Shown here: positions 28,871 through 38,490 of the stretch, in pieces
Position numbering within the stretch: the first letter of the stretch is position 1
Layout of the letters: the number at the start of each line of letters is the position of its first letter
NCBI RefSeq assembly: GCF_003056055.1
Contig: NZ_PYFP01000002.1
Location: 744,001-808,000 of the forward strand
Reading direction: 5' to 3'
Length of the DNA: 64,000 bases
Source of the DNA: Glaciimonas sp. PCH181
Lineage (GTDB): Bacteria > Pseudomonadota > Gammaproteobacteria > Burkholderiales > Burkholderiaceae_D
Program-made: the position numbers and the translations under genes
Notes under the pieces: generated by a model
The model's database searches: none
Told to the model about the DNA's origin: nothing
Seen by the model: the letters and a program-made list of their open reading frames with translations, nothing else

Positions 28871-29815
28871 TTATTTTCCCGGCACAATCAGATTGTCCTG
28901 CGCATCAACCAGCGGCACGCCGTAGTCCTCAAGAATGGCTGTAATTTTTTTCTGATTTTTAACAATCAACTGATCGATCTGATCTTTAAATGCCTTCTCG
29001 CCATACCGCACACCCATCGCGATACTGAAATCCATCGGCATGTGCGGTTGCGATTTAAACGGAATGGCCACGATCGGAACAGTCGTCGATTTCTTGGCGA
29101 AATAACCGGCAATCGGCCCCCAAAGAAAAGCCACGTCGATTTTTCCGTTAGCCAGATCTTTTTCTACCATCTCGCCGGGATATTGATCCGGATCGCCGGT
29201 TTGAGTTTGATAAGACACCATCTGATTGGCCAGACCGTTTTTAAGCAACCAATCCACTACTGGCGAACGTCCGAATACCCCTAAGCGCAGCGCTTTTAGT
29301 TTGGCCGGGTCCAGCTTCAGCAAATCCTCGGGCGTCTTGATATCGTCAAGTCCGCGTCCTTTGGCATACGCCATCGCATACGCGGAACGATAGTACGGCT
29401 GCGTCGTCGCGCCAAGATCAAACCCAACCGCGACGCCGGTCACCAAATCGCATTTGAAATTATCCGAATTTGGCTCTTTGGCCTTCAAGGTATTGCGCAC
29501 ATAACCCATGCGCTGCGGATACCAGGTGTACTCCACTTTCCAGCCCAATTCCTGACCGAAAAGTGCAGCAATTTTATTCTCAAAACCCTTCAAATCCCGA
29601 CTGGAAAACGGCAGATTGTTGGGATCCTGACAGACCCGCAACACTTTTTCATGCTCCGGTTCCGGATCTGCTGCATGTGCAGGAATTGCTCCCAGCGCGG
29701 CAATCAACAGAAACCCACCGACGCCAACTCTACCTCGGCAAACACGCCCAAAAACAGGCCCCACGCGCTGTATCCACGTGCCCTTTTCACCGCCAGAATT
29801 GTCGAGTTTTTTCAC
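28871..29815 (-). CDS. xoxJ: XoxJ, methanol dehydrogenase-associated periplasmic binding protein
   Basis: A 314-residue periplasmic substrate-binding-fold protein of the MoxJ/XoxJ group, thought to help mature or activate the methanol dehydrogenase rather than serve an ABC transporter. The signal peptide ends PAHAAD; then LRVCQDPNNLPFSSRDLKGFENKIAALFGQELG, a hallmark start of this group, and VAFLWGPIAGYFAKKS. The GTG start at 29815 shares a base with the xoxG stop (TAGTG), so translation is coupled. An ABC permease and ATPase are absent, in line with the accessory role. Confidence 0.88.
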   Translation of the reverse strand: MKKLDNSGGEKGTWIQRVGPVFGRVCRGRVGVGGFLLIAALGAIPAHAADPEPEHEKVLRVCQDPNNLPFSSRDLKGFENKIAALFGQELGWKVEYTWYPQRMGYVRNTLKAKEPNSDNFKCDLVTGVAVGFDLGATTQPYYRSAYAMAYAKGRGLDDIKTPEDLLKLDPAKLKALRLGVFGRSPVVDWLLKNGLANQMVSYQTQTGDPDQYPGEMVEKDLANGKIDVAFLWGPIAGYFAKKSTTVPIVAIPFKSQPHMPMDFSIAMGVRYGEKAFKDQIDQLIVKNQKKITAILEDYGVPLVDAQDNLIVPGK

Positions 29816-30237
29816 TATTTTATTTCCTCTAAGCGGCCCGGTTTGATCGCCCCGTCAGAACGACCTTTAAGAAACGCGTACAGAAAATCGATGTTCTCAA
29901 CGACTTGCTTGCTGCCATTAAAATTCGGCATGCCTTTTTCCATCCGGCCAAGCAGTACAGTTGTTTTGAATTGTTCTTTGGTCAGGACTTTAAGGCTATC
30001 GACCAGCGCTGGGCCGACCAGACCTTCCTGATTTGCGCCGTGACAACGTTCGCACGCCATCGCGCGCCATGTGTGCCAGCCTTTGATCGTGTTGCTATCC
30101 ACTTTGTTACCATCCACCACCGTATAGAGCGGTGCATCTGCGGCGCGTGTCCCGCCGATTGTGCCTAACATGAGTACGCTGGCAATCACTGCTTGCGTTG
30201 CTACCTTAAATGCTGCTTGCATAGTGCTTGTAGTCAT
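29815..30237 (-). CDS. xoxG: XoxG, cytochrome c electron acceptor of XoxF
   Basis: A monohaem cytochrome c of 140 residues from MTTSTMQAAFKVATQ. A signal peptide (VASVLMLGTIGGTRA-like) precedes the haem motif CERCH in WRAMACERCHGANQEGLVGPAL; a candidate axial Met lies in MEKGMPNFNG. XoxG/cytochrome cL takes electrons from the reduced PQQ enzyme. It lies between xoxF and xoxJ. The start at 30237 follows AGAGG; a longer frame to 30282 runs into a stem-loop and is unlikely. Confidence 0.88.
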   Translation of the reverse strand: MTTSTMQAAFKVATQAVIASVLMLGTIGGTRAADAPLYTVVDGNKVDSNTIKGWHTWRAMACERCHGANQEGLVGPALVDSLKVLTKEQFKTTVLLGRMEKGMPNFNGSKQVVENIDFLYAFLKGRSDGAIKPGRLEEIK

Positions 30238-30286
30238 TAAAATACCTCTCAAATCTAAATTTTTCCTGACTTCCGCAGCCACCGCG

Positions 30287-30316
30287 CTGACACCCCTGTT
30301 GATGCAGGGATGTCAG
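30287..30316 (-). terminator. Stem-loop between xoxF and xoxG
   Basis: Arms CTGACACCCCTG and CAGGGATGTCAG (12 bp, one mismatch) around a 6-nt loop, about 65 nt past the xoxF stop. No T-run follows in the operon direction, so it probably stabilises the xoxF message or partly terminates, favouring XoxF over the later genes. Confidence 0.6.
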
Positions 30317-30381
30317 ACTCGGTACAGCGTTGTCAGAACAACGATAACGCCGTGCTGCTTCTTATACTTCTACTTCTACTT

Positions 30382-32196
30382 TTATACGCCCGCCTTGCCT
30401 GGCAGTGCGAACACTGTCAAGACACCGCCCAGTTCGGTGTAGTTAGCCAAGTCTTTATAGCCGCCCACTGCGCCCAAACCATCGGTGGATTTCTCCAGAC
30501 CTGCGGCCAGGCCGATACCGGCCCAACCACCGATGCCGGACAGCACACCGATATATTGTTTGCCTTTAAATGACCATGTATGAACGTTGCCGATAATGCC
30601 CGATGGGGTTTTGAATCTCCATAGTTCCTTACCGTTGTTGTCCACTGCTTTGATGTAGCCTTCCAGCGTGCCGTAGAACACGACGTCACCGGCAGTCGAC
30701 AACGCACCGCTCCAGACGGAGAATCTTTCTGGCTTGGACCAGACGATTTTGCCTGTACCGGCATCCCAGGCAATAAAGTTACCCATGTTGCCTTTGGCTG
30801 TTGCTGGGTACATTGAGAGCGTGGCACCAACATACGGCTGACCTGCTGTGTAATCAACTTTGAATGGCTCGTAGTCCATGCAGACATGGTTAGTCGGCAC
30901 ATAAAACAGACCAGTTTTTGGTGAGAACGAGGCTGGTTGCTGATCCTTCGTACCCAGTGCTGTTGGGCAAATACCTTTGATGTTGACATCAGGACCTTGA
31001 CGGTCTGTGCTGTACTTTGCATCAAGGATAGGACGACCTGTTTTCATGTCGACGCCTGAGGCCCAGTTGACAGTTGGATCGTATTTTTCAGCGACTAACA
31101 ATTCGCCGGAAGAACGGTCCATCGTGTATGCAAAGCCATTACGGTCCATGTGAACCAACGTCTTGCGCTGCTGACCTTTGACCTTGATATTGGCCAAAAT
31201 CATTTCGTTGACGCCGTCATAATCCCACTCGTCATGCGGTGTCATTTGGAAGACCCATTTGGCTTCGCCGGTATCCAGATCGCGGGCAAAAATAGTCATC
31301 GACCATTTGTTGTCGCCAGGACGTTGGCTTGGGTTCCATGTACTTGGATTTCCGCTGCCGTAGTACACAAGGTTCAACGCAGGATCATAGCTATACCAGC
31401 CCCAGGTTGTACCGCCGCCGAGTTTCCATTGATCGCCGCTCCATGTTTTGAGTGAAGAATCTTTGCCGACTGGCGCCATCTTGCCGTCAGTCCAGGTCAT
31501 GGTTTTTTGTGGGTCCATCAGCATTTCAGCATCTGGTCCGGTGCTGTAGGCTTTCCAGACTTCTTTGCCAGTATTGATGTCGTAGGCAGTCAAACGACCA
31601 CGCACACCGAATTCGCCACCGCTGATACCGGTGATGACTTTATCCTTGAAGATATGCGGTGCGTTGGTAGTGGTTTCGCCGATTTTTGGATCGCCGACTT
31701 TGACTTTCCAAATTTCTTTACCAGTCTTGGCATCCAAGGCGACCAACGTTGTGTCGGCCTGTTGCAAGAAGACTTTATTGTCTGCGTAAGCAACGCCACG
31801 ATTGACCGTGTCGCAACACATTACAGGGATAACGGCCGAGTCTTGTTTAGGCTCGTATTTCCATTTTATTTTCTGGTCTTCGAGATTAACCGCAAACACT
31901 TTGTTAGGGAATGGACTATGCACATACATCGTATCGCCGACTACCAACGGGCCGCCTTCATGACCGCGCAAAACACCAGTAGAGAAGGTCCACGCCACTT
32001 GCAGATTCTTGGCGTTACTTTTATTGATTTGTTTAAGTTCACTGTAACGTTGATTCGCAAAATTACCGGCCTGCATTGCCCAATTATTTGAATCTTTGGT
32101 GAGCGCCTCAATATCGGAACTCGCGGATGCGAAAACTGGTACCGCGAGTAACACCGCGTATTGCCACCAGTTTCTGAAGCTCTTTCGGGATGACAT
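30382..32196 (-). CDS. xoxF: Lanthanide-dependent methanol dehydrogenase XoxF
   Basis: Periplasmic PQQ methanol dehydrogenase, 604 residues, propeller fold. The signal peptide ends near VFASAS. Cofactor residues: Cys127-Cys128 ([10 protein letters not shown]), Glu195 (GGEFGVRG), Asn283 (SGNPS), catalytic Asp325 and the lanthanide-marking Asp327 in [11 protein letters not shown]. XoxF sequences with this pattern (XoxF5 type) need a light lanthanide rather than calcium. The operon xoxF-xoxG-xoxJ-unknown follows the usual order. A sigma-54 promoter about 160 bp upstream is unusual for xoxF, which is often controlled by MxbDM or similar systems. No MxaF/MxaI is in the window. Confidence 0.95.
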   Translation of the reverse strand: MSSRKSFRNWWQYAVLLAVPVFASASSDIEALTKDSNNWAMQAGNFANQRYSELKQINKSNAKNLQVAWTFSTGVLRGHEGGPLVVGDTMYVHSPFPNKVFAVNLEDQKIKWKYEPKQDSAVIPVMCCDTVNRGVAYADNKVFLQQADTTLVALDAKTGKEIWKVKVGDPKIGETTTNAPHIFKDKVITGISGGEFGVRGRLTAYDINTGKEVWKAYSTGPDAEMLMDPQKTMTWTDGKMAPVGKDSSLKTWSGDQWKLGGGTTWGWYSYDPALNLVYYGSGNPSTWNPSQRPGDNKWSMTIFARDLDTGEAKWVFQMTPHDEWDYDGVNEMILANIKVKGQQRKTLVHMDRNGFAYTMDRSSGELLVAEKYDPTVNWASGVDMKTGRPILDAKYSTDRQGPDVNIKGICPTALGTKDQQPASFSPKTGLFYVPTNHVCMDYEPFKVDYTAGQPYVGATLSMYPATAKGNMGNFIAWDAGTGKIVWSKPERFSVWSGALSTAGDVVFYGTLEGYIKAVDNNGKELWRFKTPSGIIGNVHTWSFKGKQYIGVLSGIGGWAGIGLAAGLEKSTDGLGAVGGYKDLANYTELGGVLTVFALPGKAGV

Positions 32197-32355
32197 GTCT
32201 AATCTCCTTGTTAATTTTTTTTAAGGTAGAACACCATCGATGTAACTTGCCGCCTCTCCAATTTTTAGCGGTAAGTAGCAGGGCTGGTAAGGGGTGATAA
32301 CTGCCACTTTGAAACGTAGTACACACGCATTTCAAATCATTCCGAATGAACACTC

Positions 32356-32371
32356 AGCATATTGCGTGCCA
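32356..32371 (-). promoter_or_regulatory. Sigma-54 promoter of xoxF
   Basis: Minus-strand TGGCACGCAATATGCT matches TGGCACG-N4-TTGCW with one change (A for T) and exact GG-N10-GC spacing. It implies a leader of about 150 nt. An inverted repeat TGTTC-N8-GAACA lies about 140-150 bp upstream, at typical enhancer distance. Confidence 0.7.
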
Positions 32372-32507
32372 ACCGCGGCGCTACAGGGTGCATCCTGGAT
32401 ACAGCAAGCCGTCGCTGGCAGCTCGCTCCCAAGTAACAGAGGGAATAACTACCTTCTCTTAGCGGAGTTGTGGGGCTATATCCGGATTTTTATGCTGCAA
32501 AGCACCA

Positions 32508-32525
32508 TGTTCTGCTTGATGAACA
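32508..32525. promoter_or_regulatory. Candidate activator site TGTTC-N8-GAACA upstream of xoxF
   Basis: Perfect 5-bp arms TGTTC / GAACA around TGCTTGAT, about 140-150 bp upstream of the xoxF -24/-12 element. Similar repeats lie near the pedF and TonB receptor promoters. An AcoR-type protein is the suspected binder. Confidence 0.45.
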
Positions 32526-32893
32526 GTTGGGCAAAACGTATGCGCCACGTTTGTGTCATTTTCGTGCCACTGGCATCGCCAGCGGAGTTGAAGAAGGTTG
32601 TATTACGCCTGTATTAACGGAAGACTTCGAATGAATGGAAGTCGAAAATAATGGCGGTTTGGGAGGTGTGTCACTACGCCGTATCGGTGGCGTAGCCGAG
32701 CGAGCGCTCGCCTTAACAGTGGCTAGGCTAACGACGTGATTAACCACCGCCGGACGATCTTTCGCAGACGGTGTTTTTGAGTATTTGATGGTGGGCAGAA
32801 CGCCGGTTTATAACGCGATTACGCAGTGTAAATCGCGCCCATAAGCAGTGTTAGTCCATAAAGATAACTACGTTATAGCGTAGCGTTCCCGGC
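32526..32893. other. Gap between xoxF control region and small Cys gene
   Basis: About 370 bp with no gene I can support. It holds only a short perfect palindrome CGAGCGCTCG near 32703 and no further sigma-54 match. Confidence 0.5.
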
Positions 32894-33232
32894 TCACTGA
32901 ACGAAGCAGGCAGCATTAGCCGCAGTCTGAATTGTCTTGTATTTCTTCGCCATCGCTTTCACCATTTCAGGATCGCGAAACTCTGCACCGCGCTCGCCAC
33001 CCATGGTCTGAGAACGCAGCGCCACCGACAGTTCGACGTAATCTTCATACTTCAGTTGCGTTGCGATATTTTCGATTGCGCATGAACATTTGTATAAATA
33101 CTCATACTTCCCAGCGTGATTTTTCATGCATTCAAGAACATACTCAACCCGATCCGAAGTCGGAAAATCGTTGGCATAAGCAGTGATGGGTGCAGCGACT
33201 GCCAACAGCAACAACAGGCGGAAAACCTTCAT
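32894..33232 (-). CDS. Small secreted Cys-containing protein, unknown, near xoxF
   Basis: From MKVFRLLLLLAVAAPITAYA the product is 112 residues, with a clear signal peptide and a mature part that starts NDFPTSDRVEYVLECMKNH. Cysteines occur in ECMKNH, YKCSCAIENIA and near the C-terminus (AACFVQ), so one or two disulfides are possible. I do not recognise a named family. The start at 33232 is fixed by GGAG six bases upstream; the frame extends to 33373 without support. It has its own sigma-54 promoter resembling that of xoxF, so it is probably made together with the quinoproteins. Confidence 0.8.
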   Translation of the reverse strand: MKVFRLLLLLAVAAPITAYANDFPTSDRVEYVLECMKNHAGKYEYLYKCSCAIENIATQLKYEDYVELSVALRSQTMGGERGAEFRDPEMVKAMAKKYKTIQTAANAACFVQ

Positions 33233-33279
33233 TTCGTCTCCATTTATTTTATATTTCGTACTAAGGAAAAATAAAAGTG

Positions 33280-33295
33280 AGCATATTTCATGCCA
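33280..33295 (-). promoter_or_regulatory. Sigma-54 promoter of the small Cys protein gene
   Basis: Minus-strand TGGCATGAAATATGCT has GG-N10-GC spacing and shares TGGCA-G-AATATGCT positions with the xoxF promoter (TGGCACGCAATATGCT). It lies about 50 bp before the start codon at 33232. Confidence 0.65.
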
Positions 33296-33630
33296 TGAAG
33301 GGGCTGCTGGTATCGAAATGTAATTTAATCGTTTTATAACCTTATAAACCGAGTACTTTTCTACGTCTGCCAATAATGGTAAAAACTTGATTACCTCTTC
33401 AATTTACCCAGAAATAGTACGATGCTCAGAGGCAGCATCAACCTTGACATAATCGTAAAGAGTTTTATCAATACGAATGAATATGGTTACGCTCATTTTC
33501 CGCCCTGACTACATTTGTAGTAGGGCTTCATACATACTTACATTTACACCAACCACCGGCTGTTACTGAACCTAACTATCGTGACAGTTATATGTCATCG
33601 GTAAGCAGTAACAGCCATCCAGATAATGAC
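33296..33630. other. Gap upstream of the small Cys gene
   Basis: 335 bp, AT-rich, between the small Cys gene promoter and the aldo/keto reductase stop. No gene seen. It may hold activator sites, but I could not find the TGTTC/GAACA inverted repeat here. Confidence 0.4.
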
Positions 33631-34641
33631 TTAGCCTGCCTTACGTCGTCCAAAAAACGGATAACTCGGATCGGTATAACCCGGTGTCGAAGCATGTCCC
33701 GGTGCAACCAGACTATCTACCAGCGCCTCATCCTCGGCGGAAATCTTGACGTCTATCGCGGCATAATAATCTTCCATTTGCGCCAATGTGCGCGGTCCGG
33801 CGATGACTGAGCTGATGTTCAGATTTGCCAGCACCCAGGCGGTGGCAAACTGGCCCAGTTGAATTCCACGGGCTTCGCTGTGTTGCTTCAGGTGTTGAGC
33901 GATTACTAGCGATTCTTCCCGGAATTCGGTTTCCATGATGCGTTTGTCGCCGCGACTTACGCGGGTGTTTTCCGGGGGCTGCTGGCCCGGCAGGTATTTG
34001 CCGGTAAGTACGCCACGCGCAATCGGGCTGTAAGGGACGACGCCAAGGCCGTAATGAGCGCATGCAGGCAAAATTTCGACTTCCGGCATCCGGTTTAGCA
34101 GATTGTAATAAGGCTGACATACGATCGGTTGTGGCACGCCAAGTTTTTCGCATAAACGGACGACTTCAGCAATTCGCCAACCGCGAAAATTGGAGAGACC
34201 AAAAGCACGAATCTTGCCTTGCCGAATTAGATCGCCAAGACTGCGCACCGCTTCTTCCAGATTTTCGTCATGATAATCACGGTGCAGATACAGAATATCG
34301 AGATAGTCCGTACCAAGACGCTTGAGGCTGCTTTCCACCTCGCTGATGATCCAGTGACGCGAATAATTAGATTGATTTGGTTGCGTGCTCATCGGATTGC
34401 CGAGCTTGGTGGCGAGCACCCAATTTGGACGATCGGCAGCCAATACTTTGCCGACCATTTCTTCAGAACCGCCTTTGCTGTAGACATCCGCCGTATCGAT
34501 AAAATTAACGCCATGTGCGCGGGCGGAGGCGACAATCCGCTCCGCTTCGCCGATGTCAGTCTGATCACCGAACATCATGGTGCCGAGGCAGAGCGCGGAG
34601 ACCTTCAGATTGCTATTGCCGAGACGTCGATATTGCATCAT
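33631..34641 (-). CDS. Aldo/keto reductase
   Basis: NADPH-dependent oxidoreductase, 336 residues, TIM barrel. It starts MMQYRRLGNSNLKVSALCLGTMMFG. Family features: FIDTADVYSKGGSEEMVGKVL (catalytic Asp and Tyr), WVLATKLG (catalytic Lys), DYLDILYLHRDYH (catalytic His) and IRAFGLSNFRGW. Substrates of this group are usually aldehydes or ketones and cannot be specified. It sits alone between the xox region and the transglutaminase cluster, on the same strand as both. Confidence 0.9.
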   Translation of the reverse strand: MMQYRRLGNSNLKVSALCLGTMMFGDQTDIGEAERIVASARAHGVNFIDTADVYSKGGSEEMVGKVLAADRPNWVLATKLGNPMSTQPNQSNYSRHWIISEVESSLKRLGTDYLDILYLHRDYHDENLEEAVRSLGDLIRQGKIRAFGLSNFRGWRIAEVVRLCEKLGVPQPIVCQPYYNLLNRMPEVEILPACAHYGLGVVPYSPIARGVLTGKYLPGQQPPENTRVSRGDKRIMETEFREESLVIAQHLKQHSEARGIQLGQFATAWVLANLNISSVIAGPRTLAQMEDYYAAIDVKISAEDEALVDSLVAPGHASTPGYTDPSYPFFGRRKAG

Positions 34642-34807
34642 CTTTTATCCTGTTTTTTGGTTGAGAAACCCGACGGCAAACGATCATTGCCGATGACATC
34701 GGGGATTCCAGACGCATATTATGGACAAAAAATGCAGGATGAACTGAAAACGGCCATTTTTGGATTTTTTCGGTCGCTGGAGATGCGCGGTGCACCTCCC
34801 TGCCGTT

Positions 34808-35758
34808 TTAAACTAACGGCAGCGGACTAACCGTTACCCGCACCTCAAGCGTCTGCTCACCACCGCCTAAGACGATGCCGCGCATAGGCGTGACGTCGCT
34901 AAAATCGCGGCCCCAGCCTAAAGTAATGTGCTCGGTTTGTACCAGACAACGATTGGTCGGATCGAAATCAATCCAGCCCAGTTCCGGACAAAATACCGAG
35001 ACCCAGGCGTGCGATGCATCCGCGCCGATCATGCGAGGTTGTCCCGCTGGCGGATGGGTCAGAATATAGCCGCTGACATAGCGCGCTGGCAGGCCCAGAC
35101 TGCGTAGACAGCCGATCATTAATTGCGCAAAATCCTGACAGACGCCGCGCCGACCTTTTAACACTTCTTCTAACGGCGTTGAGATTTCCGTCGCTTTATC
35201 GTCGAACTCAAAATCTTCAAAAATCCGCTGCGTTAAATCCAGCGCGGCATCCAGCAATGGTCTGCCTTCGGTATAACTAATGAGCGCATATTCTTCCAAT
35301 TCAGCGCTGAGATTGACGTGCGGCGACGCATATAAATAGCGGCACGCTTCCAGTCCGGCGGCGGTCTTGTCATGCTGTACGCTATCGCGCAGACTCTCCC
35401 ACGGACGCGTCCCTTTGATCTGTGCCAACGCGACGCGAGGCTTGAGAACAACGACCGACTCAGCCAGCACCAGCAACGTTTTGTGCGGTACCGTGATGGA
35501 GAGATGGCGGGTGATATTACCAAAATAATCGTGACCGTCAGAGCCGTCTTCTTGCGCTGGCTCAATCCGAAGTTGATGCGATTCGGACTGCTGATAAGGG
35601 AAAGATCGCGGCGTCAAATGCAGGTATTGCTGCGACAGCGTGACGACGCTCTGATAGGTATAAAGGGTTTCGTGCACGACACGGTAACGCGCACACGGCA
35701 AGCCCGAGATCAAGGCAACCGGCGCAATCGGCACAACCTGCGCTGCAAAATCGCTCAT
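34808..35758 (-). CDS. Transglutaminase-like cysteine protein
   Basis: A 316-residue protein with an N-terminal beta region (YRVVHETLYTYQSVVTLSQQYLHLTPR) and a transglutaminase core with the Cys-His-Asp triad in RRGVCQDFAQLMIGCLRSLGLPARYVSGY, ASHAWVSVFCPELGW and IDFDPTN. Bacterial members are probably peptidases or amide-exchange enzymes. Its start overlaps the stop of the upstream ATP-grasp gene by 4 bp (ATGA), so the two are translated together. It is the last of a three-gene cluster thought to make or modify a peptide; the substrate is unknown. A hairpin overlaps the stop codon. Confidence 0.88.
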   Translation of the reverse strand: MSDFAAQVVPIAPVALISGLPCARYRVVHETLYTYQSVVTLSQQYLHLTPRSFPYQQSESHQLRIEPAQEDGSDGHDYFGNITRHLSITVPHKTLLVLAESVVVLKPRVALAQIKGTRPWESLRDSVQHDKTAAGLEACRYLYASPHVNLSAELEEYALISYTEGRPLLDAALDLTQRIFEDFEFDDKATEISTPLEEVLKGRRGVCQDFAQLMIGCLRSLGLPARYVSGYILTHPPAGQPRMIGADASHAWVSVFCPELGWIDFDPTNRCLVQTEHITLGWGRDFSDVTPMRGIVLGGGEQTLEVRVTVSPLPLV

Positions 35759-38448
35759 GCCGTTTTCCTGTCTTGAGAGTTATCGGTATAGCTAAAAAAC
35801 TGCAGGCTAATTTGTTCTGACATAGCTTCGCTGGCGACCTGAATACGTTGCAGCAAGTCAATCAAATGCGCGTTGCCGCAATACAGATCGGTTTCCGGTG
35901 CCAGCGCTAATAACTCATCTCTGAATGGGACCAGACGCTCTTCACCACAAGCACCGTAAGTCAGGGCTATTTTTCTGAGACTTTTTACAATGCCGGAGAC
36001 CTGAAACAGGATCGAGCGCGGATTGGTCTCATCCATCAGCAGCAGATCAAGCACCGGCAGCCATTCTGGTTGCGCCCGATAACGTGCGCGATAAGTCACG
36101 ATACTATCCGAGAGTTCCAGCAGCCAATCCAGATTACCGTTGGCATCCATCTCCAGCGCACGCTGTAAAACAATACTTTGAAACTGAAGTCGCTCCAGAC
36201 GGCGCCCCAGAGAAAGGAAACGCCATCCCAGATCGCGGGTCATGCCATCTAAGGCAAAACCGGCCATGGTCATCAGGGATTCAGTGGCGTCGTCCAGAAT
36301 CGTCATTGCTTCTGACTGCGATAGACGATGCGTGTCGCTGACCTCGCGCTGCGCCATGCGATTCAGCGCACGCCAGTTATCCACCGACAAGCGCTCCCGC
36401 AATTGACTGGCAATGCTGTAGAGTTGTTGTTGTTGTCTGGCAAGGCCAGGCACATCGGGCGAGATAACCGCCCGCAGCAACGTCGCCTCAATCTGCGTGT
36501 CACTAAAAATCGCTTCGGTTTTAGTAATCGCGCTTTGGCTTTGCGTATGCGCTTGAGTCTGAATTTGCGTATGCATTTGGGTCTGCATTTGCGTCTGGCT
36601 TTGCCCCTGACTCTGGCTTTGCTCTTGCACCGATATGAGCGCTGCATCTGGCTCTATAGCCGCATCTGCATCCGCGTCTTTCTCAGCATCTTCAATATCG
36701 ATCAGATGAAACCAAATACACAAAGATTCTACCGTCGGCCATTCAGCGCCGCGATACGCTGGTCCTACGTTAAACAGAAAATTCAACGTCACCCGCAACA
36801 ACCGTCCAATGTTGTCACAGCGATCCGCATGGCGACCAAACCAAAACAGATTTTCTGCCATACGGCTCGACAAATTAGTGTCATCACGGACTAAATCTGC
36901 GCTGGTTGTCGTACGGCGGGAAAGGCTCTGCGCAGTAACCTGTCGGCTCGCCTGCACCCACGTATCTTTGCTGCCACCGCCGCGCTGCATGGTAATGACC
37001 CGTGCATCCGGTCCTGTAGCGACCCGCGTCAGGCCGCCCGGCATGACGACGTAGCCTTGCGGCGTGGCACACGCATACACGCGCAAACCAATCGCACAAG
37101 CGCTGAGGCCACCCGCTGCGCCTGATTTCCAGACTGGGCCTTGCGACAAGCGCACCAATTCCTGCGCGACATAATCGTTAGGCTTGGCGCGCATGGCGGT
37201 GATAAATTTTTCGCGCTCTGCGCCTTTTAAATCCTGACCAAAAACCGGATACTGCCGCAATTGCGGGAAGCTTGGTTTGATCACCAACTTATCCATCTTT
37301 TCGATAACTTCATCCAACGCCGCCGGTTCGCCGCACCACCACGTTGCGACCGATGGCATTTTTAACGGCTCGCCCAACAGACGTTCACATAATCCCGGCA
37401 AAAACCCTAGCAACGCGCCTGATTCCAGCAAACTTGATCCCAGACTATTCGCGATCAGGACATTGCCGCGCCTAGCTGCTTCAGTCAATCCGGCGACGCC
37501 GAGACCAGAATCAGGCCGCAATTCCAACGGATCGCAAAAATCGTCATCGACCCGGCGCATGATGACGTGCACGCGTTGCATGCCGGACAACGTTTTTAGC
37601 CAGACGATGCCATCGCGCACGGTCAGATCCCCGCCTTCTACCAGCGGCAAACCCAGATAACGCGCCAAATATGCTTGCTCGTAATAGGTTTCGTTGTAAG
37701 GGCCGGGTGTTAACAACACGATCAGCGGCGATTCGCTACTGCGCAGCGGCACGCCGTCCGTCCCTTTAGCGGCGCACAAACGGCCCCATTGGGCCAAACT
37801 GTCGCGCATCGTATTAAAGAATTCAGTCAGATGCTGAACGTTCAGGTCACGCAATAAATCGGGGAAAGTACGCGCAATAATGGCGCGATTTTCCAGCGCA
37901 TATCCGGCACCGGACGGCGCTTGCGTACGATCTGCGACGACCCACCACGCGCCGTTCGGGGCACGTGCCAGATCGACCGCATAAAAATGCAGGGCTACAT
38001 CGTCGCGATGTTGCATCCCGTGACATGGACGCAAAAAACCGGCATGACCATGGATCAATGCCGGTGGCAGCAGGCCTTCTTCGAGCATTTTCTGATCGCC
38101 ATACACATCGCCCAGAATCCGGTTCATCAGCGTTGCCCGCTGGATAACAGCGGCTTCGATTCCAGCCCATTCGTCTTGCGGCAAAATCAGTGGCAGGACA
38201 TTTAAATCCCACGGGCGCTGCATTCCTTTGGCGTCGGTATAAACGTTGTAGGTAATGCCGTTTTCGCTCACCTGTCTTTGCACCGTTTCGATGCGTTCAC
38301 GCATCTGCTCCGGTGTTTCTCCTCCCAGACTGTCCAGCATAGTGCGCCAATGCGGGCGCGGCTGATCTGAGGCATCCAACATTTCATCAAAACTGTCTGG
38401 CGGGGCGCTGTAGCCGGTGAGTAATTGTTTATACATTTTGTTGCTCAT
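35755..38448 (-). CDS. Circularly permuted ATP-grasp / alpha-E fusion protein
   Basis: About 897 residues. The first about 490 form a circularly permuted ATP-grasp domain (FNVLPLILPQDEWAGIEAAVIQRATLMNRILGDVYG-like start, VIKPSF, YVAQELVRLSQGPVW). The last about 360 form an alpha-helical alpha-E domain (NLSSRMAENLFWFGRHADRCDNIGRLLR). In other bacteria these are often separate genes. A Gln/Ser/Thr-rich insert of about 40 residues, built from near-repeats such as QTQMQTQMHTQIQTQ, lies at about 603-645 within alpha-E. The start is uncertain: MSNKMYKQ at 38448 or 38436, or a TTG at 38469; AGAGGA lies close to the first. Predicted to ligate amino acids with its transglutaminase partners. Confidence 0.85.
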   Translation of the reverse strand: MSNKMYKQLLTGYSAPPDSFDEMLDASDQPRPHWRTMLDSLGGETPEQMRERIETVQRQVSENGITYNVYTDAKGMQRPWDLNVLPLILPQDEWAGIEAAVIQRATLMNRILGDVYGDQKMLEEGLLPPALIHGHAGFLRPCHGMQHRDDVALHFYAVDLARAPNGAWWVVADRTQAPSGAGYALENRAIIARTFPDLLRDLNVQHLTEFFNTMRDSLAQWGRLCAAKGTDGVPLRSSESPLIVLLTPGPYNETYYEQAYLARYLGLPLVEGGDLTVRDGIVWLKTLSGMQRVHVIMRRVDDDFCDPLELRPDSGLGVAGLTEAARRGNVLIANSLGSSLLESGALLGFLPGLCERLLGEPLKMPSVATWWCGEPAALDEVIEKMDKLVIKPSFPQLRQYPVFGQDLKGAEREKFITAMRAKPNDYVAQELVRLSQGPVWKSGAAGGLSACAIGLRVYACATPQGYVVMPGGLTRVATGPDARVITMQRGGGSKDTWVQASRQVTAQSLSRRTTTSADLVRDDTNLSSRMAENLFWFGRHADRCDNIGRLLRVTLNFLFNVGPAYRGAEWPTVESLCIWFHLIDIEDAEKDADADAAIEPDAALISVQEQSQSQGQSQTQMQTQMHTQIQTQAHTQSQSAITKTEAIFSDTQIEATLLRAVISPDVPGLARQQQQLYSIASQLRERLSVDNWRALNRMAQREVSDTHRLSQSEAMTILDDATESLMTMAGFALDGMTRDLGWRFLSLGRRLERLQFQSIVLQRALEMDANGNLDWLLELSDSIVTYRARYRAQPEWLPVLDLLLMDETNPRSILFQVSGIVKSLRKIALTYGACGEERLVPFRDELLALAPETDLYCGNAHLIDLLQRIQVASEAMSEQISLQFFSYTDNSQDRKTA

Positions 38449-38490
38449 TCCTCTTGCAAGCGATTCCAACGGCGTGCGGGGTCGCGTAAG

